This document shows positions 1 to 12,400 of a stretch of 64,000 bases of DNA, in pieces (within the stretch, counting starts at the first letter, position 1; each line of letters starts with the position of its first letter). A model generated the notes under the pieces. The model was not told the origin of the DNA. It did no database searches and was given only the letters and a program-made list of their open reading frames with translations. Both the position numbers and the translations under genes were made by a program. The DNA is from Antedon bifida (Eukaryota > Echinodermata > Crinoidea > Comatulida > Antedonidae), in assembly GCA_963402885.1 (NCBI GenBank), contig OY727095.1, positions 17,117,001 through 17,181,000 of the forward strand, read 5' to 3'.

Positions 1-290
1 TTTGTTCCCCGCCTACCCAGTACAGAGATAGGGACTAGAGCTAGGCTATAAGATAGATCATCTAGGCTAGTCCAACATAATATGAGTAAGACAGGTTTAA
101 TCATGTCTATCAATGAATATTATCTGCCATTCTAAAGAATTCCGGGCGCTTTTAAGTTCATAATAAGGTAAATACTTACTAATACTAGCCTAGGCCAGGC
201 CTATTGTAAAAAAAAGGAGAAGAGGAGAAAAGAAGAACAGTTTCGTTGGCGGCGTAAACCACATCCGGGTTACTATTTGCCTTCAGAGCG

Positions 291-331
291 AGGTGGCGCA
301 CTTCTTTTTCGCTAGAAGAAGTGCGCCACCT
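291..331. repeat. Perfect short hairpin
   Basis: A GC-rich inverted repeat: the arm at 292-306 (ggtggcgcacttctt) is the exact reverse complement of 316-330, with a 9-nt loop and one further A-T pair outside. It stands out against AT-rich surroundings. It could be a transposon tip or a small structured RNA; nothing else supports either. Confidence 0.7.
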
Positions 332-1405
332 TCAGGCGTGGGTAAGGTAAAACTTTCAGCGAATGACGTGCGACACCACCAAAATAAACTTAACCATGGG
401 TAAACGTTTCATAGATTTCCAAAAGACCATGAAAGGTAAACTATATATATATTTCTTATATTGAAATGTGATAGATGTAAAATTAGGTTAATTTAGTTTG
501 TTTATGCTTAGTTAAAGTTAGGAGGGAGTCTTTATTTTTTAGTTGATCCTATTTATTAATTATTATAGTATTACTCTCCTACACTAAACTAGTAGAGCGA
601 TCGCAGCAGTAGAGCACAGACGCGAGAACACATCAGATCATCACGATCCATCCAAACGTGGGATTAGACGGGAACCATATCTAGAGCCCGCCGTCGTTCG
701 GCTGCTGGATTCTTACACGTCCATGAAAGCACGTCCGCGTTTCCTATCCTTCTATGTATAACAGCGCGTACTGTTGATTCTTTACCTATTTATATTCTTT
801 GGTTTTACATGTTGTCAAAAAACTTTCCTTATGGTGTGGTATGTTGTTGAAATTAAACTTTATTGAGGGCGCAATCAATGTTTACATCAAAATTAAAGAG
901 CCTTAAAAAAAAATACATTTACCATGATTTACTGTAATTGGCCCGATTGGCCACATCGCGGTAACATAAAAACTCCAGGTTAATAATTAATATCATATTT
1001 CTCCATGGTAAAATGGATAAAAATATTATATATATATATTATATAAATTTTATTAGGCCTACATTTCTCTTCTTCCTCTTCCAAAATAATCCTTCCTTAC
1101 AAATTTGTATAAAGAATAATATTCAGTTTTATATTTGATTTTGTGATCTTGTCCTGTTTTGTTTTTGTTCTTCAAACAATGAAGAATGAAGAATTAATTC
1201 TAATTCCAAGTTATTTTTACTCTTTTTTTACTCATTTTATTAGAAAAGAAAAATTGAATTGATTTGTTTTATATTTTTGTATTATGGTAGATAAAACAAA
1301 AAGCAGCTTCAAGGCTGAAAATTTTTAATTGCAAAATAGGAAAAAAAAAGATATTTGTATTCTAGACAAATGTAGCACCTATTATATCAATTAAGATATA
1401 GAGCT

Positions 1406-1475
1406 CTCCTTATAGAAGCCAAACACACTTGATTAGAGATCTCCTTATAGAAGCCAAACACACTTAATCCAAGCT
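1406..1475. repeat. Two-copy 35-bp direct repeat
   Basis: The word 'ctccttatagaagccaaac' followed by 'acactt' occurs at 1406 and again at 1441, a local tandem duplication with period 35. Confidence 0.7.
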
Positions 1476-2310
1476 AAAAAGTATGATTTCTTAAAAGTAT
1501 TTTATAAAAGAATGAAAGGAATTCTGGTCTTTAAAATCGTCTTGTTAAGAGTTTTCATGAATTTTTTGGGTTGGGAGAGTTGACTGTATTTTACAGTTAC
1601 AATCTCAATGTAGCAGACAATGTAACACACAAATAATCCTTTATATTGCTATACACACAAAACACAATGACTGATAAAATGAATCAAAATATAAATTATT
1701 TATTATTACAATTTTCTTTATACAAAAATAAATCATCTTATTCACATTTTATGTTATATTATTTTATCACTGTAATGTACAAATATATATGCCATATCCC
1801 AATGATTGCTTGCATTGCTGCTTGTAAATATTCCAGTATTGTTATTTTAATAAAATTTAAAATGATTACCTTTTATTTTAACACATTTTACTATAATGGG
1901 TACTTTCTTTCCCCTTTTTCATTTTTTAAGTTCACACTTTTTATGTCATTGATTAAAAGGTTAAAGGTCAACAAATAAATAAACTGCATTCAAACCAGTT
2001 ACTTTTCAATGTTGAACTACTCACTAGATAGGTATAAAGGGTGGGTCATTTATGCTAAATTTAAATGTTGAAGTTGAATTCTTAATTGCATTATTGTTTT
2101 ATGCAGTTAGTTTCTTAGTTTTTCCAAATAATGTTAAGGGCGATTAAACACATACATAGCTTACATTATTCAAATTCATTTAAATAAACAAATACTAAAT
2201 TAATAAAAATGGAAAACAATAACAGCAACCAGTATTAAGAAAAGCTTTAATTTGTGTCACTGCCAGAAATAATTGCATAAAATATGTATAATATAATACT
2301 ACTGTATCTG

Positions 2311-2700
2311 TACATACACTGAGGTATGACACGCTAACTTTACATTGACAAATACACGGCTGCTCATTCAACTATTAGTGTACTACCTGCATTGTGGTAT
2401 TACAATACATACACTGAGGTATGACACGCTAACATTACATTGACAAATAAATGGTTGCTCATTGCTCAGACTATAGTGTACTACTTGCATTGTGATATTA
2501 CAATACATACACTGAGGTATGACACGCTAAAATTACATTAACAAATAAACGGTTGCTCATTGCTCAGACTATAGTGTACTACTTGCATTGTGATTTTACA
2601 ATACATACACTGAGGTACGATGCATATACATTATATTGCTAAAGAAACGGCTGCTCATTCAAGATAGACAATAGCGAACAAACTTGCATTGCGGTATTAG
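2311..2700. repeat. Four-copy ~98-bp tandem repeat in the 3' flank of the gene
   Basis: Units start with 'tacatacactgaggta' at 2311, 2406, 2504 and 2602 (periods 95, 98, 98). The fourth unit is more diverged. It lies 240 bp or more past the predicted stop codon of the minus-strand gene, so it is 3'UTR or flank. A single similar unit is found at about 63371-63402, which helps link the two ends of the window. Confidence 0.75.
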
Positions 2701-2888
2701 AATAATATTATATATAATAATATTACAATTATATCGTAAAAGAAATAACAGCTCAATTTGAAAAGTTTAGTGATTAATATTTTCCAAATATAAAAACAGT
2801 AAAAATGAATGGCTTTAAATCTCATTAGCTGCAATAGGCCATGTGAACTATATTTGTTATTATTTCTGTTTGTTATTGCAGTCTATTG

Positions 2889-2894
2889 TTTATT
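2889..2894 (-). promoter_or_regulatory. Candidate poly(A) signal AATAAA
   Basis: AATAAA on the minus strand, about 47 nt after the predicted TGA stop at 2941-2943. The position suits a polyadenylation signal, but the motif is common by chance in AT-rich DNA. Confidence 0.35.
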
Positions 2895-2940
2895 GCACTA
2901 ATGGTGAACTAAACCATCACAACGTCATCTTCATTTCTTT

Positions 2941-3440
2941 TCATTTTTTCAACAACTTATTAACCTCATCTATTTTGTCTTCGCTCAGCAACCCTCGAGG
3001 AACAAAATCCAATATCAGACTCCAGCTGTCTGCATACTTCTTAAGGACAGGGAAGTTGTGTCTTCCATCAAGAGCTTTGATAGTGGAATCCTTAAGATTT
3101 TTTCCTAGATTAACAATCTTCATTGTGTGTGCAGGAAATGATACTACCTCACGTTTCTTGATGTCTTTGAAAGCAGGAAGCTTTTCTGTGATAGTTGACT
3201 CGAAGCCAAATTGTTCAGTTACTTTTATTGTGTCATACAGGACAGAAAGATCTGTTTGACTCAATCGCCCATTCGCAGATAAAAAAGTTAACAAGTCAAT
3301 TGTACTGGTAACTTTTTTCAACTCTTCAATGTCGTCTACTATTCCTATGAATAGAACTTGTAGCCTGTTAAGGAGTCCACGTTCATCAAACCATTGTGCA
3401 AAGTCTGCAATCAAGTGTTTAAAATCATCCTCTGAGAAAT
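2941..3440 (-). CDS. Module B terminal exon: DED-like death-fold region with stop
   Basis: Begins after the acceptor 'ccatatag' and ends in TGA at 2941-2943. It encodes about 165 residues starting (D)FSEDDFKHLIADF. Hydrophobic spacing such as GLLNRLQVLF, IDLLTFLSANGRLS and DLSVLYDTIKV suits a six-helix death-fold, closest by eye to a death effector domain. A second helical stretch (LKKYADSWSLILDF..RGLL) may be part of the same fold or a second one. It is a clear paralogue of the exon at 9321-9806, but this copy ends in a stop where the other has a splice donor. The codon at 3412-3414 is TTG, not a true start, so this is an internal reading frame. The exact death-fold subtype is uncertain. Confidence 0.75.
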
Positions 3441-6400
3441 CTATATGGTTGAAGAAAAGTTTTCAATATTATCATAATTGTTAAAATCATAATCAATGTT
3501 TGAATATGATTATGAATATGAATTATTAAAACACCATAATAATTTTCTAGTAATAAAATAAAATTGATAACAAAAATGATGATGCTACATAAATCAATCA
3601 ATAATAATTCAATCAATCAATAATTTTTATTTCTCAAATAAAAACAAAAAACAGTTAACATTTTCTAGAAATAATAGATAATAAATGAGAAAAAGGGGTA
3701 CCCCACTGGAAGCTTAAGCTTTAAAATGTGGGGTCCAGGCAGCATATTTAAAATAAGAAAATATGTAATGTCCAAAAGATGTACATACAAGGTAGTTTAT
3801 TTGAAAATGTGATCACAAATATTGTTGATCATAGGTGTCATCAAGTGATTACATGAGACCTATGGTAGAAAATTGTTGTGATCAAATTTTCAAATAAACT
3901 GTGGAAAATCAACTACCTTTCAACTGTACTTTTTTAAAATAATGTAGAAAAATTAGCTACTACAGTAAACAAATACTCACTCACATTATTTTTGTTATCT
4001 TATGTTAATAATTAGTATTATTCTTTTTATTATATAATAATATAATCCCAGAAATTCATCATTTAAACATCAATTTCTTTGTCAGTATCATATCATCATG
4101 ACTATAATATATGATTATATTGTTTAAAGGTTTTCATAGAGTGCAAATAAACACTAGTAAAGTCAGGGTAGGGGTATATACCATGTGTTTCCATAAAGGA
4201 AGTAAAGTTGTAAGGTTGAGAAACAGTTTCATATTATAAACTTTATCTACTAGTAACTTACCTTCTCTTGGCTGAGATTGGTGACTGGATGATGTGCCTT
4301 CATTTTGGTCCTCATCACTACTGCCTAAAAAGGATCAAAATGAGATGTATATTTTCAAATTAGGAAAATATTTATAGTACACAATACCTTTTTACAGTTG
4401 TCTGTGCTGTTGAATATGTTGACAGTGAGTTCTTTATGAAGAAATGAGTACATTTACTTATGCCCATATTCTTAAACCGGACTTTAGTTGTAGTTCGAGC
4501 TAAAATGACGTCATTTTAATTCATATACATAACTTCGACTAAATCAGGCCAACCTTGACTAGACGGATATTGATCGATTTTTTTAGTCCTCGAGGGGGGC
4601 AGGCTAAATCGCCGACTAAATGGTTTTCAAACGAGGTTTATAAAAAATGTAACAGTTATTGCCAAGATATTGAGGAATGAAATAATATCTATTTTTATAT
4701 TAGCTAAATTCGATATCCATTGGTATATGTTATAATAATGCAAATAATGTTTATTCAAAGACCCATTCCCTACGTTTTTTAGATCTAATTTAAGGTCACA
4801 TACTACATTAATGTAAAAATAAATACTATATGGTCATATTGAGATAACTTTTTTCGTCTTTAAATGGTTAAAATGTGAAAAATAACGTGATTCTAATAAT
4901 TTTACCGGTCCGCTATAAATCCCAACATGCATTGTGTGCGGATTGATATATTTGTTTTCTTCTGTAGTTCACCCACTTTTCGACCGATCATGAGGCCAAA
5001 ACAAATTAAAATAGAAGAACTTTTCAGCGAAAATACTGGGTTTCCCCAAATTTGTATCAACGGAGTCTGTCAAAAACTGAAAGATAATTAATGCAGCAAC
5101 TATATAACGTCAGGTTAGGCCTATAGCTCGCGCACGATGTTCGTACGTTACTGATGTTTACCAGCTAGGTCTACAAAACTAAGCCTAACTAGGCTAGGCC
5201 AAAAAGACGGCCAACGAGAGGACATTCACCGCGAGCATTGTTTCTCTCTTTTTATCATAATTTACTATAAAATTTAGGACAAGGAATGACCTGGTTTAAT
5301 GTTTTTATACATATAAGTAATATACTGTATATGCATTATTTTTACAAAACGTCACAAATTGTAGGGAATGGGTCTTTAAAACCGTATACAAATTACATTC
5401 TTTTCTTCGCGGCAAGTCCGACTTGAACTACGTCATGTCATAGCAACAATGGAAATGCGTAAATTTACCACACAATGGAATGTTTAGGGGGCCTAGCGCT
5501 TTCTGGTCACGCTATGAAGTATGTGGTTCGTCGCGATCATCATCACTTTGTTGGAGGCCTAGAGAATATGAAAGTTACCGTACCGCCATGGTTCCTACAC
5601 ATATTTTGAAGATTTTGTTTGTTGTTAATCAAAAGTACTTCACTGTTAAATTAATACTGGTCTTGTTCTAATAATTAACGTTTAAAATTATGTTTCATGT
5701 ATATAATAACTCAAACCAGGACTTTTTCAAGTTGAACTTCGAACAAACTAAAGTTTGGTTTAAGAATATGGGCGTTAATATCGACTTTACTCCATTATAA
5801 CCAAACATAACATACCTTGATTTGAACTTTCTGTTTCAACAACACCTGCAACAAATAAAATATACAATAATTCATTCAATGGATGCTATACAAATTCCAG
5901 ATTTTGTATGGTAGGATGAACTGTTATCATCAAGGCAACAATAGAGAGGTTTCGCAATCTTACGAATACGATAACGAAAACGGATACGTCACGCACACGT
6001 ATTCGTTTTCGTAAGCCAGTAAAAATCTGTTTCGCATGGCAACGAAATATTGAGGGCGTCGTCCAAAATATGACTGGTAAATTTGAGCGCTTGGCTGCCT
6101 AGGCCTAGCGTAACATCAAAGCGAGTGAGGACTTTAAAAACTGCTATTTATCAAAATTGACCTGGCATTTTAGTAAATTACTTTAGTAAATTACTTTCAA
6201 TAAATCTATAATTATATTATAATCATGAATCATTCCTGATTCAAATGCAAAATGTGCAAAATAGATCAAAAACTATACTCGTTTTGTAGTTACGAATATG
6301 ACTGGTGATATTTGTCAACACGAATACGCTTTACGAATATGAAATGGGGATCAGCTCAAAAGTTTCACAAATGTGTGACGTAACCGTTTTTGTTATCGTA

Positions 6401-9400
6401 TTCGTAAGGTTGCGAAACCTCCCTAATGTACTTTATAAACTATTGTGGTTTTTTTTTTGTTTCATCATAAAAGTAGACATGAATTGTTAATTAAATTATA
6501 TTACTGTTAGCATTTTAAATACTTACAATTCACTTCCACTGGATCAATATCATTTGACTCTTGTGAAAGTGATACTTTTACTTTTAGGACCTTTACTGAT
6601 GGATTACCTCTTCGTAAAAGAAATGTTTTTAAAGGTCTTGTATACCATAGGCATTCAGCCTTGACAGTCTAGAATAAAAAAGTCATACTAAAAAAAAAAG
6701 GCTATACACTACAACTATGCATCTTCCAAAATGCAATAATCAAGAAGCAAAGTAGTATCATGGCATAGTTCACTCAATTAGATAGTAATAGAGATTTGTG
6801 TTATTCTATTTATCTAGTTCTGATCTTTACAATGCCAAACTATTAAAAATACTGTGATATTGCGCCTGTCATTTTTATAATACATATATAACGAACAAAT
6901 ATTACTTACTTCTTCTTCCTTCTGAACTTCCCATTTCTGTTCTGTTACAGTAATTTTCATGTCCTTATACATGGAAAGTATATCTACAGGTGCTATTAAA
7001 GGCTGCTCACCAATTTCTTTGTGCGCTTCTTTTATCATCTGAAATACATATATATTTAATATGTTATTTGTGTACATAGAAAAATAATGCACTTTAACAG
7101 AAAATATAAAATGCCAGAAAATCCGTAGCAGGTAAACCATAAAGTTACAACAATCTAGCCATGGTGTGACTCCACGAAAAGTAAAAGCAACCTTCCCCTT
7201 TCAGAAGAAATTATGACAAATCAACTTATTATTACACCTGTATAATTTCAGAAATTTAATGTAAGTAAAATAATAGAACTATAGTACATAATTAAACTAT
7301 AATTTTTAATTAATTATAGTAATTACCTTTTCATCTGACGGCTTACAAAGTCTTGTTAGAAGTTGATATTCATAATTTCCAAGCATCTTTCCAAAAACTC
7401 TTAATACCATATTTTTCTTACCACAAAAGAGGTTTATTAGGTAACCCTTTAGTACATACCAACAGAAATGATTTAAACTTATACAACATCGACCATTGTT
7501 TAAAGTAAACTGTATGTCCTTTTCATCACTTTTCAATGCTATTTGTTTCCATTCATTTTGAATGCGATCTTTAACAAGTAGAGTGAATTCCCAATTCTCT
7601 TCACTTACAGCATCGTGTGGAAATGACAGTAAACAGGGCTTGTTGAAAGTGGTGCCTTCTGGTCCACATTTAACAATAGGTGATATTATTGATTCATGAA
7701 GATGAGATACAGGCATGTCTGTTTCCTCAAAACAATGTTCTAGAGATATTTTAACTGTTTTTCCTTCTTTTATTGATCCAGGTTGTATCTCCAACTTTAT
7801 GTCTTCATCCTTAAGGTGAAGAGTTCCACCAGTAGAATCAACAATTAACTCTATTTGATGATCTGCGAATGAAAATATCAGATATTACTTTTATGGTGTT
7901 TTTCATATCATAATCTTTATCTACTAGTAAGTTGGTGACTCAATGATGTGTCTTCATTTTGGTCCTCATCACCACTGCCTAAAAATGAACAAAATAAGAT
8001 GCCCGTTTTTCAAATTAGAAACATTTTTATAGTACATAATGCTTTTTTACAAAATGTGGAATGATGTAGACAGTGAGTTCTTCATGAAGAAATTAGTGCA
8101 TTACTTAATATCCACCTAATCTACATCATTAGCATAGTAAATATAACATACTTTGCCGGAACTTACCATAAAACTTTTCACATTGGCCGGAATATAACCT
8201 TTATTGTATTAATTAAATTCTAAATATTGTACTCTGTTTATGTTAAGCAGTGTTGGACCTGGTTGGAGCTTGGATGGGAGACCATCTAGGAATGTCAGTG
8301 CTGTATATATGAAGCTGGGGTTCCATCAGGCATTTGAAATCAACACAGGGGCTGACCCTTATGGCAGCAGCTACATCTAGTATCTGCCTCAGACGTATTG
8401 GCTCATGCGATTCCTCTGGTCAAGGTAAAAACGTACTTAATCTACATCATTACCATAATTAATATTATAACATACCTAGATTTGGTCTTGATGTTTCCAC
8501 ATTGCCTATAACAAATAAAACATATAATCATTATTTCAATAAAAAAAGAAACCAGATCAACCCTATTAAGGGGACACTTTCTCATGAAACAAGGGGAAAT
8601 ATTATATGTTTTAACACTACAGCCAACACCTACTCAGGGGACACCCATATTAAGCGGACAGGGACAAAATTGATAGTGCCAAATGGTTTTATTCTATTTT
8701 TTTCCCCATTAACAAAAACAACAAAAAATACAAATAGTTATATTCATTTATATCAAAAAATGAATATCATAATAATTATGATAAAAATTATGATACTTTC
8801 TCTAGCTTGACAGTTTTCATTGGTGAAAAGTGGGCTGCTAAATTATTAATTCTTCTCAATTTTTTTAGTTCAGATTAAATATTGTTTTTGGTATATTTTT
8901 CCCCCGGCCAAGCACCTTCCCGCATCCCAAAAACCTCTATTAGGGAACAATTGTTTGGGTCGCAAAGGTGTCCCCTTAATAGGGTTTCTGTAATAATACA
9001 ATTGAATTTATTCAAAATCAAGTCAAAGAGGCCACGAAGACATTGTTGTAAAGTGGTTTTTGCCAGGTTTGTTACCTTCCATACATATGATCATCAGATG
9101 CTATCTATTAAACAATAATGAGTCTAGTCCAGTGGGTAGATAAAGAGGCCACAAAAACATAGAATTGTAAAGCTGTTTTTGCCAGTTGTTTGTTGCCTTC
9201 CATACCTACATGATCATCGGATGCTATTTATTGTAAATAATGCGTATGGTAGGTAAATAAACCAAGAGTTCAAGCAATATTACATAAAAAATTAAACATC
9301 TCAAAAGTCTATTTTCTTACCTCTTTTAAACATTAACTGATTTGATTTTGTCTTCTTCAATAACCCTCGAGTTTCAAAATCCAAAATCAAACTCCAACCG

Positions 9401-12400
9401 TCTGCATACTCCTTAAGGAAAGGGGAGTTGTATTGTTTATCAAGATCCTTTACATCCTGATGACTAAGAGATTTTGCCAGATTAAAAAGATTGACTGTGT
9501 GTAGTGATACTACCTTACACTCCTTGATATTCTTGAAAGGAGAAAGCTTTTTTGTTATAGATGACTGAAAGCCAAATTGTTCCGTTACTTTTAATGTGTC
9601 GTACAGGACAGCAAGACGTTGTCGACTCAATAGCTCAGAATTGATTAAAAGAGCTAATAGGTCGCTTGTATTGGTAACCTTTTTCAACACTTCAATGTCA
9701 TCTACTATTTCTATAAATAGAACTTGTAGCCTGTTAAGAAGTCCACGTTCATCAAACCATTTGGCAAAGTCTGCAATCAACTGTTTGAAGTCATCGTTCG
9801 AGAGAGCTAAACAGTTTAAGAGAAGCAAAGTATCAAATATTATGTAATAAATTCAATAGTATATTTATAATAATCATAGAAATAATAATTTATTATTAAA
9901 TTGACAGATTAAACAAAGATAACAGTATAAATTGTCTATATCTATAATCAGTTTTCCAAATAACAAACCACTCTTAATTTGTTATTATTGTTTTTATGAC
10001 AAGCTGCCGACAATCATTTGTTTATAATTCAATTCATGTATTTAAACAGCAAGTTTGTAAGGTCACTTCAGAATCACTGGTTATGAAGCTTTATATACTG
10101 TATCAAAGAATATATATCAGAAAAATGAGCGATTGTTACCTTCACTTGGATGACATTGAGTACTCAATGATGCTCCTTCATTTATGTCTTTACTACTGCC
10201 TATAAATAATCAAAATGAGATTTTGAATAAGGCATGGCTTATAAGTACAGGTAGCACTAAATAAGTACATTTTTGTAGTATAGAATGCCAGTTTTCTGTG
10301 CTGTGGAATAGAAAATTATAACAACGTATATAGAATAGTAGCGATTCTGATAGTACTACTGGCAACAGAATAAACAATAGTATAACATACCTTGGTTTTG
10401 TTTTGATGTATTAACAACACCTGTAACAAATAAAATAATTATTTCAATAGAAAACAAACAAAGATTCTTTTTGCGACCAAAGACATTAAATGTACATTAG
10501 GAACTATTACTGTGTTACACATCATATTCGTTACGGCATAAATGTAGATTCAATTTTTTCCCATTATCACTTTAAATACTTACAAAACACTGGAACTGGA
10601 TCAATTCTATTTGACTTCTGTGACAGTAACACTTTTGCGTTTAATACTGAATTACCTCTTATTAAAAGAAACGTCTTCATTGGTCTTGTAAGGCTGAGGT
10701 ATTCAGCAGTGACAATCTAGGAAAAACACCATACTCATATAAAAATATTGGAGTGGAGTTGTAGTTTGTTCTAGGTTCTAGGTGTAACTCCTATCAGATG
10801 TCACTTTATGTTTGTATTTTAAACAAGACTGCCACATTTGAAAAAGATCCTTGAAAATTTGCCTAAATAAATATACTGTATAAAGCAATACAGTGATTAT
10901 TCTGACTGACCTGACAAGCTGGAGAGTTCAAACCATAGTTGGGCTAAGCTTAGCAAATTTTTGAAAGTATGGCACCTCATACTGTAGAACTCTTTTTGAG
11001 AGTGTGCAATATTATTGTTGATGGACAATGGGGTACTCTTACTGATGAAAATAGTTATCTAGGGGAGGGTTCAGGATTTTATGGTAGCGGCTTTGATAGA
11101 GAAACCCTATAGTCACAACCATGTTGGGACTAAGAAAAAGAAAGAAACTTTTAGTTTCTTTGACCGTAGGTGATGTGGCATCTACTGTACCTATAATGCC
11201 GCAGTCCTTTCTATGGTATCCTCTTCAGTGGTGGATCTAGCAGGGGGTGTATGGGACGTACAATGTTTCTTTTATTTTTGAAAAATAAAATAGATTTTTA
11301 AAAACACACATCGTTTCGACGGTCATCAATCAGCTGTGGTTTACACATTAATTCATACTGAAATAGGACGTCAGTACACTGATAAAGCACATGGTCAGCT
11401 TGATCACATTCAACCAAGCAGGTACGTCGACATACCTTGTGTAATATCAATCTCTAGCATTACCCCGACGAAAAAAGAGCAAGTACAATAAAAACAAAAA
11501 CTAGCCTTATTAATATTGAAATATTTGGTTTAAAAAAAAAATTTCATCTAGCATTATTTTACTCTTGTTAATTTTATTTGCTATTCCGTCATTCTCATTT
11601 AAACAAATCGCCATGACAAAAGTGTTGCAGCTTGGTTTTTTCCCCAAATCACTAAAGTTGAGATTAAATAACGGTAATGATGGTCAAGTCGGACCACTAA
11701 TTTTTATTAGATTGTTTAAACCAGGCCGGATGCGATATTTCTTTTCGTACATAATTTGGGGACCACTCATGAAACGTCACAAATTAAACATGAACATTAA
11801 AAAGATCTTTCAAGTATTTAGATGGAAAAAGTTTATACATCTCTCTATAAATCTCTGATTAGGCCTATTATAGAATATATCTAAGTGCTTAGATTATAAG
11901 GTTCTAGAAAGATTTAAATTTGCTTGTTCAACAGCAATCCACTTGATTAGTATCTGATTTAAAAGGCACTGGATATGTTGATAGGCTCAAGATTCTGAAA
12001 CTACTAAATGGATTACTGAAAAAAAGGGCAGACATTATCCAAATATACAAGATAATTAACAATATAGATCCCATTGAAAGTAACAGGCTACTTTGGAAAT
12101 CAACTTTTACAAAAACAAGGTAATTCCTTAAAGTTGTCAAAGCTCACAACAAAACAGGAAATAAGGAGACACTTTTTTACATCAGTTGAGGATTGGAACT
12201 CACTTCTACATGTTGTTTGCCCTTCTTCCATAAATAGATTAAAATCTGGGTATGCTGTTCTGATCACCATTAAAATTGTCGCCTATATACAAATGAAGAA
12301 TGATCACGAGGAACAAACAAGTGTAGTTCTCAAAGTCCTACAGCTCAAAATAAATAATTATATTCTTCACCATTTTAACCTACCACAGCTGTTATATAAG

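Larger units (their letters stand above)
1..2300. other. Non-coding flank downstream of the ANK/ZU5/DED gene
   Basis: I see no convincing coding exon here. The first 200 bases contain several 'CTAGGC'-type words common in this genome. A short perfect hairpin lies at 291-331 and a 35-bp direct duplication near 1406-1475. Several words between about 840 and 1860 (for example 'gagggcgcaatca' and 'ccagtattgttatttt') recur in the same order at 60.8-62.5 kb, so this flank seems related to the right side of the window. The open frame at 1646-1978 is low-complexity and AT-rich, and I do not call it a gene. Confidence 0.5.

Noticed and set aside
1646-1978. 110-residue plus-strand open frame
   Set aside because: Low-complexity, rich in F/Y/I/K as expected from AT-rich DNA; no domain, no splice context.
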